Assembly (NCBI RefSeq): GCF_030551255.1
Contig: NZ_CP130630.1
Coordinates: forward strand, 11,283,001-11,347,000
From: Streptomyces sp. NL15-2K
Lineage (GTDB): Bacteria > Actinomycetota > Actinomycetes > Streptomycetales > Streptomycetaceae
DNA length: 64,000 bases
Direction: 5' to 3'
The notes below the pieces were generated by a model, which saw nothing but the letters and a program-made list of their open reading frames with translations, was not told the DNA's origin and did not search any database. Shown here one piece after another: positions 17,652-25,389 of the stretch (position 1 is the first letter of the stretch; every line of letters starts with the position of its first letter). The position numbers and the translations under genes were made by a program.

Positions 17652-18806
17652 ATGGAGGCCCTTGCCGAACGGCTGTCGCACCTGGACTCGCACGCCCAAG
17701 GCGCGATCCGCGTCGTCGCGTTCTACGACACGTTGATGCGCCGGCGGGTGGATCTCCCGGCTCTCGCCCGGGCCTCGGCGGGCCTGGCCGGGTGCGCGGT
17801 CGGGATTCGGCTCCACGGCACAGGGCGGGTGATCCGCATCTCGCCCGACGGCAGGCAGGCGTCCACTCCGCTGCACCCCGCGTCCACCACGGCGCCGATC
17901 ACCCTCGACGAGGAGGAGATCGGCACGGTGTGGCTGGAACGCCCCGGCCCGCCCGGTCCGCTCGATGAAGTGCTCCTGGACCGGCTCGCCATCGCCGCCG
18001 CGGCGGTCGTCGAACGATACGGCCCGGCCCGCACCACCATGGCCGACCCCGCCCTCGTCGAACTGGCGATCAGCTCCGCCGGCGACGAGGCGGCCCGGAC
18101 CCGCGCGCTACGGCTCCTGGGGTTCGCCGCCGACTTGCCGGTCCGTGTCGTCGCCGTACATTCGCAGCTGCCACTCAACGAGGTCGGCGCCCTGGTCTGC
18201 CCGGCCCACCCGGTGAAGGCGGCATCGCTCGCCGACGTCGGTGTCATCCTGGCGACCACCGTGGACCAGGGCCGGTTCCCGGCAGGCATACGCGCGGGCA
18301 TCGGCGCCGCCGAAAGCCCCGACCTCTCCTGGCGGCAAGCCCGCACCGCCCTCCGTTTCACCACTTCACGCCAGCCGACCGTCCGCTACGACGACTTGGG
18401 GGCATTGGCGCTGCTCGCCCAGGTACCTCCGGACGCCGCGCAAGGCAATGCCGACGTGGCCGCGATCGCCCGCATCGCCGGCAACCCAGAAGATCTGGAG
18501 ACGTTGGACGCCTACTGCGCCACCGGCTCCCTGCGCCGGGCCGCCGAAATTCTCCACTTGCACCACAGCAGCGTCGCCCGCCGACTTGAACAGATCGGCA
18601 GGACTCTGGGCGTCGAACTCACCGAACCCTCTGGCCTGATACGGGCCGCTCTCGCCCTCACCGCATGGCGGCTGCTCAGCGACCAAGGAAGTCCCGTCTC
18701 GCCTCCGGCACGAGGACGACACCCGTCCAACAGGTACCCGGAGGAGCGAAATCCACGAAGTCGGCAGGGGGACGCGCGCCTCCCGGTCAATGACTCGTCT
18801 CTGTAA
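17652..18806 (+). CDS. PucR-type helix-turn-helix regulator
   Basis: 384 residues from ATG 17652. The N-terminal half is a GAF-like sensory region; the C-terminal portion has the PucR/CdaR DNA-binding helix-turn-helix, with LETLDAYCATGSLRRAAEIL followed by HLHHSSVARRLEQIGRTLGV. The tail after about residue 345 (Arg/Pro-rich, ending PVNDSSL) is probably disordered. Divergent from the esterase gene, with 107 bases between start codons, so a local activator or repressor of it is likely. The effector is unknown. A frame extension upstream to 17574 would overlap the divergent promoter. Confidence 0.8.
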   Translation: MEALAERLSHLDSHAQGAIRVVAFYDTLMRRRVDLPALARASAGLAGCAVGIRLHGTGRVIRISPDGRQASTPLHPASTTAPITLDEEEIGTVWLERPGPPGPLDEVLLDRLAIAAAAVVERYGPARTTMADPALVELAISSAGDEAARTRALRLLGFAADLPVRVVAVHSQLPLNEVGALVCPAHPVKAASLADVGVILATTVDQGRFPAGIRAGIGAAESPDLSWRQARTALRFTTSRQPTVRYDDLGALALLAQVPPDAAQGNADVAAIARIAGNPEDLETLDAYCATGSLRRAAEILHLHHSSVARRLEQIGRTLGVELTEPSGLIRAALALTAWRLLSDQGSPVSPPARGRHPSNRYPEERNPRSRQGDARLPVNDSSL

Positions 18807-18827
18807 CGGCCTACGATCGGGGCGACA

Positions 18828-19724
18828 TCACTCCATCGACTCCAGAATGCGGTCGAGTGTCCGGCGCCCCATTCTGCTCATCGTCGGATTACTCTCGACG
18901 TAGTACCAGACAACACCCATCGCCTGTTCGAACGCCCATGCCTTGCCGCGCTCCCACTCCAGATCGTCACAGACCAGTGTCCGCCGGAGTACTTCCCGCG
19001 GGCCTGGCTGCAACAGGTGCCAGGCACTGACCAGATCCAGCGCGGGGTCGGCCGGGCCGAAGCCGCCGGTGTCGAGTACGCCGCTGAGCCGGTCTCCCTC
19101 GACCAGTACATTGCCGGGAATCAAGTCACCATGGCTCATCACGTCGGCACCCGTGCGTGGTAATTCCCGAAGGTGGCTCCACACCTGGCGCAGCCGGGGC
19201 ACGTCGAGCAGCCCCTTGCTCTCCTCGAAGCACTTCGCCATCCAATCGTCGTGGTGAGCGAGAATGCCGCCACGACTTTCGCCGCTGAAAAGCCGCCCCC
19301 GCGTCTCGGCCTCCCGCAGGGCTGTGATGAAGGCCGCAAGGTCCTCGGCAAAAGCGTCCGACCCACTCGGGTCGGCATCGAAGGCGACCGTTCCCGGCAG
19401 CCATGTCTGGACCGACCACGGCATGGGGTAACCCGCTCCAGGCTTTCCCAAGGCGACGGGTTCCGGGGCGGGGAACCGAGACGCCTGTGCCAGCTCCGCG
19501 CTCGCCTGGGCTTCCTGTTCCAGAACCGCCAGCGCCTCGGCAGCATCGGCCAGACGTAGTGGGAAACGCGCAGAGAGGTCGTTCCCGATGCGGAAGATGG
19601 CGTTGACCGTCCCGGTCGACGACACGAGTTGGATCGCCTTGCCGCTCCACTGAGGGAACTGTTCTTGGATCAAGGTCGCAACGATTTCGGTGGTCACGTC
19701 CACTTGGTCATCGTGCATCGTCAT
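18828..19724 (-). CDS. Aminoglycoside-phosphotransferase-fold kinase
   Basis: 298 residues from ATG 19724 (preceded by GGAAGGG; a GTG at 19742 would add six residues). The catalytic loop MSHGDLIPGNVLVEG contains the HGDxxxxN motif and GVLDTGGFGPADPALDLV carries the metal-binding aspartate, although the usual IDW/IDF is LDT here. The N-lobe shows a VSSTGTVNAIFRIG glycine region and FRIGNDLSARFPL. Such proteins phosphorylate antibiotics (aminoglycosides, macrolides) or small metabolites; nothing here tells which. The convergent PucR gene ends 21 bases away. Upstream lie three copies of a 13-base direct repeat. Confidence 0.85.
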   Translation of the reverse strand: MTMHDDQVDVTTEIVATLIQEQFPQWSGKAIQLVSSTGTVNAIFRIGNDLSARFPLRLADAAEALAVLEQEAQASAELAQASRFPAPEPVALGKPGAGYPMPWSVQTWLPGTVAFDADPSGSDAFAEDLAAFITALREAETRGRLFSGESRGGILAHHDDWMAKCFEESKGLLDVPRLRQVWSHLRELPRTGADVMSHGDLIPGNVLVEGDRLSGVLDTGGFGPADPALDLVSAWHLLQPGPREVLRRTLVCDDLEWERGKAWAFEQAMGVVWYYVESNPTMSRMGRRTLDRILESME

Positions 19725-19770
19725 TCTCGCCGGCCCTTCCACTGGTCCAATTCGAAACGCCGGAAGCAGA

Positions 19771-19903
19771 CCAGATCAACTGAGACGACAGCCAGTATTG
19801 ATACGCCAGGGTCCAGATCAACTGATATTTTCGGCTACCCAGGTGTCTCAACCGTTCTGGTCGCCCAGGTCACAGCCGCGGCTTCGGACCAGATCACTTG
19901 AGA
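19771..19903. repeat. Three direct copies of CCAGATCAACTGA
   Basis: Copies at 19771-19783 and 19813-19825 are identical; 19891-19903 region carries the variant CCAGATCACTTGA (starting 19889). All are in the same orientation, spaced 42 and about 76 bases. They lie upstream of the phosphotransferase gene and could be binding sites for a regulator or leftover transposon ends. The remainder of 19725-20296 (572 bases) contains no frame that I can assign to a gene family. Confidence 0.5.
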
Positions 19904-20296
19904 TGGGACAAACCTCTTCCTCTTCCATCCGGGCCGCTCGGCCATCGGGGAAGACCGCCCATGGCTGCAGTTCCGGATGGTGCTTGACGTCGGGCGGGTG
20001 ACCCACGTCAGACAGCCGATTCACCAGTCCCGCAACCGAGCCCGGCGCCGTCCCGATCACCGCCTTGCGGCACCCCGAAGCCCCGGCAACCGCCGTCGGA
20101 CTCCCCAACCTCGATGGGCCTTTGTGCGTTTCAGGGGCCCTGCGGCGAGTCGAGAGCGCCAGTTGGGCTACCGGGACGAACTCGCCGAGCTGAACGCGCC
20201 AGCCGCTGCAGGGCGCTCCCTTGGCCGTCAATCCCTCGTACGTTCGTCGACCACTTCGGCCGCGAGCTGCGGCGACTCGCGTGAGATCATCCGTTT

Positions 20297-20584
20297 ATGA
20301 GCAGCGATCTGGAAGTAAGTGCTCTGGCGATCAATGTCACGATCCCGCAGGCGCTCCGCTGGACAGACACTCGACGCGGTGAAGTGTTCACTCTGACCAC
20401 ACTCAACGTCCGGCTTCTCCCGGACGGTCACCTCGCCGTGAAGGCCTATGGCCGACCAGTCGGTGGTGGTCGGGGCGCATACGTCTCGTTCCCTGTCCCC
20501 GACAAAGCCGAACTGGCGGCCCTGGTCTCCGACGCTGCCAGCCGTGCCGGGGCGTTGTGGGCCGCCCATCGCGGTCTCGGCTGA
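20297..20584 (+). CDS. Small hypothetical protein
   Basis: 95 residues from ATG 20297. The protein begins MSSDLEVSALAINVTIPQAL and has alternating polar/hydrophobic strands suggestive of a small beta-rich fold, with a C-terminal helix (AELAALVSDAASRAGALWAA). Codon use is Streptomyces-like (mostly G/C in the third position). No family recognised and no clear ribosome-binding site. It sits just before the IS5 remnant, so it may be part of a disrupted larger unit. Confidence 0.5.
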   Translation: MSSDLEVSALAINVTIPQALRWTDTRRGEVFTLTTLNVRLLPDGHLAVKAYGRPVGGGRGAYVSFPVPDKAELAALVSDAASRAGALWAAHRGLG

Positions 20585-20665
20585 TCTTGGTTCGACTCGA
20601 TGGCGGATGGTGGCAGTGCCGGACTTCGCCCTTGCGGCGTGGCCTGGGAGGATAGATCTTTTTGC

Positions 20666-21145
20666 GTGACCCGAATACAACTGACGGACTCCGAGTGGGA
20701 GTTCATCGGGCCGTACCTGCCTATCGGCCAGTACTGCCCGTGTCCCGAGCGGCTGCGGCAGCAGTACGCCGAAGCGGATCCCGAACGGGAGGAGCAGCGA
20801 CGCATCCGGCGCCGACGAAAGCTTCGGCTGAAGGCCGCCCTCCTGGGGCGCTCGCGGGGTGGGCAGACCAGCGAGGTCCATCTCGCTGCCGACCGCAATT
20901 ACCGCCCGCCGGCGTTCGTCCTGACTGAAGGGCAGGCCGCGGACAGCCCGCAGTTCATGCGGTGCTCAACAAGATCCGGGTTCGCGGGCCCGTTGGCCGT
21001 CCCCGCACCCGGCCTGCCGCCGTCGCCGGAGACAGGGCCTACTCGTCCCGCAGGAGAGAAACACCTTCGAGCGCCTGATCAACAAGCTCAAGGCCTGGCG
21101 TTCACCTCACCCGCACCGCCCATTGATCACGACTCGATACGCGCC
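20666..21145 (+). pseudogene. Wrecked IS5-family transposase
   Basis: The frame starts at GTG 20666 with VTRIQLTDSEWEFIGPYLPI, the standard N-terminus of IS5-group transposases, runs to ERLRQQ, then jumps by a large internal deletion to DPEREEQRRIRRRRKLRLKA and KAALLGRSRGGQTSEVHLAA (the second DDE region), FVLTEGQAADSPQFM, after which it shifts frame (VLNKIRVRG, GRPRTRP, GDRAYSSRR readable in another frame) and ends with ERLINKLKAWR near 21100. Most of the first catalytic region is missing and several frameshifts are present, so it cannot be active. Terminal inverted repeats were not identifiable. Confidence 0.8.
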
Positions 21146-21364
21146 CTAGCGGACCCGCGGACCCGCGAACAACGAACCGAGGAGAGGGACTTGATACAGA
21201 CGCTGCGCACCTGGTTCGGCGGCCGGCAGACACCACGAGACGTTCCGCCGGACACCGGATCGACCCGGTATGTGCTCTTCGAGGTCGGCGAGACCCACAA
21301 GCGCCCAGAGCTGGAACGAACGATCGAGCAGGCATGGGACGGCATCGGCGACTGGCGGGCCTGA
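21125..21364 (+). other. Orphan C-terminal coding fragment after the IS remnant
   Basis: The frame running out of the transposase debris reads HDSIRALADPRTREQRTEER, then IQTLRTWFGGRQTPRDVPPD and ends ERTIEQAWDGIGDWRA. The composition looks like real protein, but there is no start codon of its own with a ribosome-binding site and no family I recognise. It may be the tail of a gene truncated by the insertion sequence. 21365-21469 holds nothing evident. Confidence 0.25.
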
Positions 21365-21469
21365 TGCGGCGGTTGGGTACGGCGCACGTCGAGTCGTGCC
21401 GCGTACGCCGAGGCCAGTACGCCGGGTTACTCCCCCTGTCAGACGTCCTCGCCGCCCCCGCACGGCACG

Positions 21470-22015
21470 GTGAGTCACGTGAAACTGAGCCGACCCGCAC
21501 GCCGGGCTTCCCTCGTCGTCCATGTAGCCGCCTCCGCAAGCTGGCTCGGGCTCACGCTCGGGCTGCTCGCCCTCGGGATCACAGCGGCCACCACCGGGTC
21601 CGCGGTGACCGTGGAGGCCTCCGTCCGGGCCATGAAGCTCTTCGCCGACTGGCTCCTGCTCCCCGTCGCTTTCCTCACCCTCCTCAGCGGCCTGGTCCTG
21701 TCCCTGGGCACGCCCTGGGGACTGGCGAGGCACCGATGGGTCTACACGAAGTTCTGGCTGACCCTGGCCACGACCACCGCCACGGTCTTCGCCCTGCGCC
21801 CCGGGGTGAACTCCGCGGTCGCCGCCGTGGCCGCGGGCGAGGGACTGCCCGACGCCGGTGACGTCCTGTTCGGGCCGGTCGTCTCGCTGTCCGCCTACGT
21901 CTTCATGACGGTGATCTCCGTCCTCAAGCCCTGGGGGCTGACTCGGCGTGGCCGTAACCTGCGCGCGTCCGCCCGCGGGCCGAGGGCTGCCGAACGCGCC
22001 CGTCAGACCGCCTGA
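21470..22015 (+). CDS. DUF2269-like small integral membrane protein
   Basis: 181 residues with four hydrophobic segments: ASLVVHVAASASWLGLTLGL, LLLPVAFLTLLSGLVLSLG, KFWLTLATTTATVFAL and VVSLSAYVFMTVISVLKPW. The first helix has the VHV..S..WLG pattern of DUF2269/CopD-like membrane proteins, where the histidine could bind heme or metal. Start is GTG 21470 (VSHVKLS) or GTG 21479. Function unknown; such genes often sit beside unrelated neighbours. Confidence 0.75.
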   Translation: MSHVKLSRPARRASLVVHVAASASWLGLTLGLLALGITAATTGSAVTVEASVRAMKLFADWLLLPVAFLTLLSGLVLSLGTPWGLARHRWVYTKFWLTLATTTATVFALRPGVNSAVAAVAAGEGLPDAGDVLFGPVVSLSAYVFMTVISVLKPWGLTRRGRNLRASARGPRAAERARQTA

Positions 22016-22056
22016 CCCGCGGGTCGGCTGAGCGGGCTGGTTGTGTCGGCCCTCGT

Positions 22057-23895
22057 TCAGCCGGCCCGCAGGACGTCGAGCGAGGTGAGTGCCACGTGCA
22101 GTTCCGTACGTTGCTCGCCGGATTCGAGGTCGCGGTCGAGCAGGCGCTCGATCGTGCGCAGGCGCTGGTAGACGGTCTCCCGGGACAGGTTGCCGCGGCG
22201 GGCGGCGGTGGTCTTGTTGCCTGCCGCGTCCAGGTAGTGGCGCAGGGTCGTCAGCAGGTCGGTGCCGTGTCGGGTGTCGTGGTCGATGAGCGGCCCGAGC
22301 TGACGTTCCGCGTACTCCTGGATGCGGGTGTCCTCGCGGAGCGCGTACAGCAGTTGGCGCAGGCCGATGTCGGTCAGTTCGTGGAAGGACCTGCCCTCGG
22401 GGAGGGGCTGACCGGGCTGGACGGCCTCGCTGACGCGGGCCGCCCGGCGGAAGGAGCGGGCGGTGTCGAAGAGGTCCGCGACCTCGGAGCCGACGCTCAC
22501 GACCACCTCCGGGTTCAGGTCCAGCACGGTGCGGCTCAGCCGCTCCACCACGGGTCGCCAGGGCTGTGCGGGGCGCAAGGCCAGCAGGATGCCGAGGCGG
22601 CCGGGGGCCAGGCGGCCGACGAGCGCCGGGATCCCCGCGGTGTGCAGCTCCTGGGACAGGCGGGCCTCCGACTCGGAGCCCTCCTCCGCCGTGCGGGTTT
22701 CCACGAGTACGGCGAGGAAGGTCCCGCCCTCCGTGGGCAGGCCCAGTGCCGCGCAGCGGGCGCGGGCGTCCTCGGGGGAGCGGTGCCGCCGCTCGGCGAG
22801 ATCACGCAGGGCGCTTCGGTGCGCGCCGCGTTCCCAGGGCGTGGGGTGGATCAGACGGGCGATGGTGAGGGACATCGCCGTCCTCTCCAGGACGGTGACG
22901 TCCTCGTGTCCGAAAGCTAGTGCCCCGGCAGGCAACGTTTGCCCGTCAAGGAGCGCCCGCCGCGCAGCGGCCGAGGACCGCAGCCGGTGCGTGCTCTCGG
23001 CGTGCCGGCCGGAAGGCTCCGTCGATGGACCGGACGTACTTGGGCTTTCGGCCGGTGCGGCGAGAGGGCGTGCCGGGCGTCGCGACGGGGCGAACGTTGC
23101 CTGCCGGGGCACTAGGGAGGGCAGCATCACCACGCGCCCCCAGCGTTCGCCCTGGTACTCCACGGGTGCCACGAGCCAGCTCTCCGGGCCCCGGACTTCC
23201 GTGTGGTCGCCGGTCGGGGTCGCCCTGGAGCGGCGTTCCCAGTCCGTGAGCGCCTCTTCCACCGTCGTGCCCGACGGTTCGCAGATCAGCGCCTGGTGGA
23301 CCAGGTTCTCCAGGACGACCGTACGGCCGCTCGTCTCCGCCGCGGCACGCACCACGTCCTCGGGGCCCGCGCCGCGCAGCGTCAGCGTGGTGAACGCCTC
23401 GTGGATCCGCTGGGTCCTGCGCATCGCGTCGGCCTGGTTGCCGAGGATGAGCGCGTGGACGACCTGGGTGACCTCCAGGAAGTTGACGTCCTTGGACAGG
23501 GTGACGAGCGGGAGGCCGCGGGCGTGGCACGCCTGGACGAGGGCGTCGGGCGGGCGGTGGTAACGCCGTACCAGCTCGATGACCAGGGCGGCGGCGCCCA
23601 CGTCCGTGAGTTCGTCGACGTAGCGGCGGACACCCGCCGGGTCCTCGGGCAGGGGCATGCCGGTGGTCAGGACGAGTTCGCCGCCCTTGAGGAAGGAGGC
23701 GGGGTCCGTCAGCTCGGTGATGTGGACCCAGCGGACCGGCCGGTCGAGGCGGGTGACCCCGGTGACGACCTGGGGCTGCCCCGCGGCGAGGACCGGGAGG
23801 GCCAGGACGTCGGCCACGGTGGGCGGGTGGCCGGGCGTGGCGCCCTCGCGCTCGTCGGTGACCGGCGGCGCGGACGCTTCGCCGTTCTCGCTCAT
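22057..23895 (-). CDS. CdaR/PucR-family regulator carrying an in-frame MITE-encoded insert
   Basis: 612 residues from ATG 23895. The N-terminal purine-catabolism-type domain starts at PPTVADVLALPVL and continues through VRWVHITELTDPASFLKGGE; a GGDEF-like/CdaR middle region follows; the C-terminal helix-turn-helix is LLTTLRHYLDAAGNKTTAAR with SRETVYQRLRTIERLLDRDL. Between Leu261 and Leu326 lie 65 residues (VPRQATFAP to LPAGA) encoded by an inserted inverted-repeat element; without it the protein would read VVMLPSLAFGHEDVTVLER, a continuous family-like sequence. The gene diverges from the aminotransferase operon and is its probable regulator. TTGACA at 24003-24008 in the 225-base gap may be a -35 hexamer. 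Whether the insert affects activity is unknown. Confidence 0.88.
   Translation of the reverse strand: MSENGEASAPPVTDEREGATPGHPPTVADVLALPVLAAGQPQVVTGVTRLDRPVRWVHITELTDPASFLKGGELVLTTGMPLPEDPAGVRRYVDELTDVGAAALVIELVRRYHRPPDALVQACHARGLPLVTLSKDVNFLEVTQVVHALILGNQADAMRRTQRIHEAFTTLTLRGAGPEDVVRAAAETSGRTVVLENLVHQALICEPSGTTVEEALTDWERRSRATPTGDHTEVRGPESWLVAPVEYQGERWGRVVMLPSLVPRQATFAPSRRPARPLAAPAESPSTSGPSTEPSGRHAESTHRLRSSAAARRALLDGQTLPAGALAFGHEDVTVLERTAMSLTIARLIHPTPWERGAHRSALRDLAERRHRSPEDARARCAALGLPTEGGTFLAVLVETRTAEEGSESEARLSQELHTAGIPALVGRLAPGRLGILLALRPAQPWRPVVERLSRTVLDLNPEVVVSVGSEVADLFDTARSFRRAARVSEAVQPGQPLPEGRSFHELTDIGLRQLLYALREDTRIQEYAERQLGPLIDHDTRHGTDLLTTLRHYLDAAGNKTTAARRGNLSRETVYQRLRTIERLLDRDLESGEQRTELHVALTSLDVLRAG
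22917..23115. mobile_element. MITE-like insertion with CTAG target duplication inside the CdaR gene
   Basis: CTAG at 22917-22920 and 23112-23115 flank a 191-bp element. Its ends are perfect inverted repeats: tgccccggcaggcaacgtt at 22921-22939 and the reverse complement at 23093-23111 (23 bp including CTAG), with a further imperfect match inward (tgcccgtc / gacgggg). No transposase fits inside. A 4-bp CTAG duplication is typical of IS5-group transposition. The duplication plus element adds 195 bases, exactly 65 codons, and the element is open in the host reading frame. Confidence 0.8.
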
Positions 23896-24120
23896 GGTGC
23901 CTCCCTGCGTGCCCGGACACTGTGACAAGCCCGGTTGACCTGCGCAAGAGCCACTCTGCGGCCACCACCGCAGTCTCGGCCCGGCCGACGCGCCCGAGAC
24001 GGTTGACACAACGTCCGAACTCGACGGCCGAGCTGGACAGATCAGGCGTTGTCGCCGTGCCCGTCGGCCGGGATGCTCGAGATGCCGGAGTAGACGACAA
24101 CGCATGGCTGGGAGACGAAC

Positions 24121-25389
24121 ATGACCGCACTGTCGCCGCACCTTCGCCAGGCCACGCCCGTCGTGGCGGTCCGGGGCGAGGGCGTCCACCTCTACGGCGA
24201 GGACGGCCGCCGCTACCTGGACTTCACCGCCGGCATCGGCGTCACCAGCACCGGGCACTGCCACCCCAAGGTAGTGGCGGCCGCACAGGAGCAGGTGGGC
24301 ACGCTCATCCACGGCCAGTACACGACGGTCATGCACCAGCCGCTGCGGCGCCTGGTCGACAAGCTCGGCGAGGTGCTGCCGGCCGGCCTGGACAGCCTGT
24401 TCTTCACCAACTCCGGCAGCGAGGCGGTGGAGGCCGCGCTGCGGCTGGCCCGGCAGGCCACCGGCCGCCCGAACATCCTGGTCTGTCACGGCGGTTTCCA
24501 CGGCCGTACGGTGGCCGCCGCCTCCATGACCACCTCCGGCACCCGCTTCCGGTCCGGCTTCTCCCCGCTGATGAGCGGCGTGGTCGTCACCCCCTTCCCG
24601 TCGGCGTACCGCTACGGCTGGGACGAGGAGACCGCGACCCGCTTCGCCCTCCAGGAGCTCGACTACACCCTCCAGACGATCTCCTCGCCCGCCGACACGG
24701 CCGCGGTCATCGTGGAGCCGGTGCTCGGCGAGGGCGGATACGTGCCCGCGACCCGCGCCTTCCTCGAAGGACTGAGGGAGCGCGCGGACCGCCACGGCTT
24801 CCTGCTGATCCTCGACGAGGTGCAGACCGGCGTGGGCCGCACCGGCCGGTTCTGGGGCCACGACCACTTCGGCGTCACGCCCGACATCCTGATCACCGCC
24901 AAGGGGCTGGCCAGCGGGTTCCCGGTCTCCGGCATCGCCGCGTCCGAGGAGCTGATGAGCAAGACGTGGCCCGGCTCGCAGGGCGGTACCTACGGCGCCA
25001 ACGCGGTGGCGTGCGCCGCGGCCTGCGCCACGCTCGACGTCGTACGCGAGGAGAAGCTCGTCGAGAACGCCGACGCGATGGGCGCCCGGCTGCGACAGGG
25101 GCTTCAGGCGGTGGCCGGCCGGACGCCGGCCATCGGGGACGTACGGGGCCTGGGGCTGATGCTGGCCTCCGAGTTCGTCACCGAGGACGGCAGCCCCGAC
25201 CCCGAGACCGCCGCCCGCGTGCAGCGGGCCGCCGTCGACGAGGGCCTGCTGCTCCTGCTGTGCGGGGCCTGGAACCAGGTCGTGCGCATGATCCCGGCGC
25301 TCGTCATCGACGAGACGGCGGTGGACGAGGGCCTCCAGGCATGGGCGGCCGCGGTCGAGGCCGGCACCTCGGGAGCGTCCGAGCGATGA
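24121..25389 (+). CDS. Class III aminotransferase, GABA/acetylornithine type
   Basis: 422 residues from ATG 24121. PLP-dependent fold type I enzyme: FTNSGSEAVEAALRLAR binds the phosphate, LDEVQTGVGRTGRFWGHDHF contains the PLP-binding aspartate, and ITAKGLASGFP carries the Schiff-base lysine Lys261. It would transfer an omega-amino group (GABA or a related diamine/amino acid) to 2-oxoglutarate or pyruvate, giving a semialdehyde. The following two genes overlap by 4 bases each, and the last is a semialdehyde dehydrogenase, which supports GABA-like catabolism. Upstream regulator of the CdaR type diverges. gabT is possible, but other omega-aminotransferases cannot be excluded. Confidence 0.88.
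   Translation: MTALSPHLRQATPVVAVRGEGVHLYGEDGRRYLDFTAGIGVTSTGHCHPKVVAAAQEQVGTLIHGQYTTVMHQPLRRLVDKLGEVLPAGLDSLFFTNSGSEAVEAALRLARQATGRPNILVCHGGFHGRTVAAASMTTSGTRFRSGFSPLMSGVVVTPFPSAYRYGWDEETATRFALQELDYTLQTISSPADTAAVIVEPVLGEGGYVPATRAFLEGLRERADRHGFLLILDEVQTGVGRTGRFWGHDHFGVTPDILITAKGLASGFPVSGIAASEELMSKTWPGSQGGTYGANAVACAAACATLDVVREEKLVENADAMGARLRQGLQAVAGRTPAIGDVRGLGLMLASEFVTEDGSPDPETAARVQRAAVDEGLLLLLCGAWNQVVRMIPALVIDETAVDEGLQAWAAAVEAGTSGASER

Noticed and set aside
19848..20231. Minus frame of 127 codons upstream of the hypothetical gene
   Set aside because: No domain or ribosome-binding site recognised; composition is inconclusive, so not called as a gene.
22096..22920. Plus frame opposite the CdaR regulator
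   Set aside because: Valine/Gly-rich shadow; the minus strand holds the PucR helix-turn-helix.
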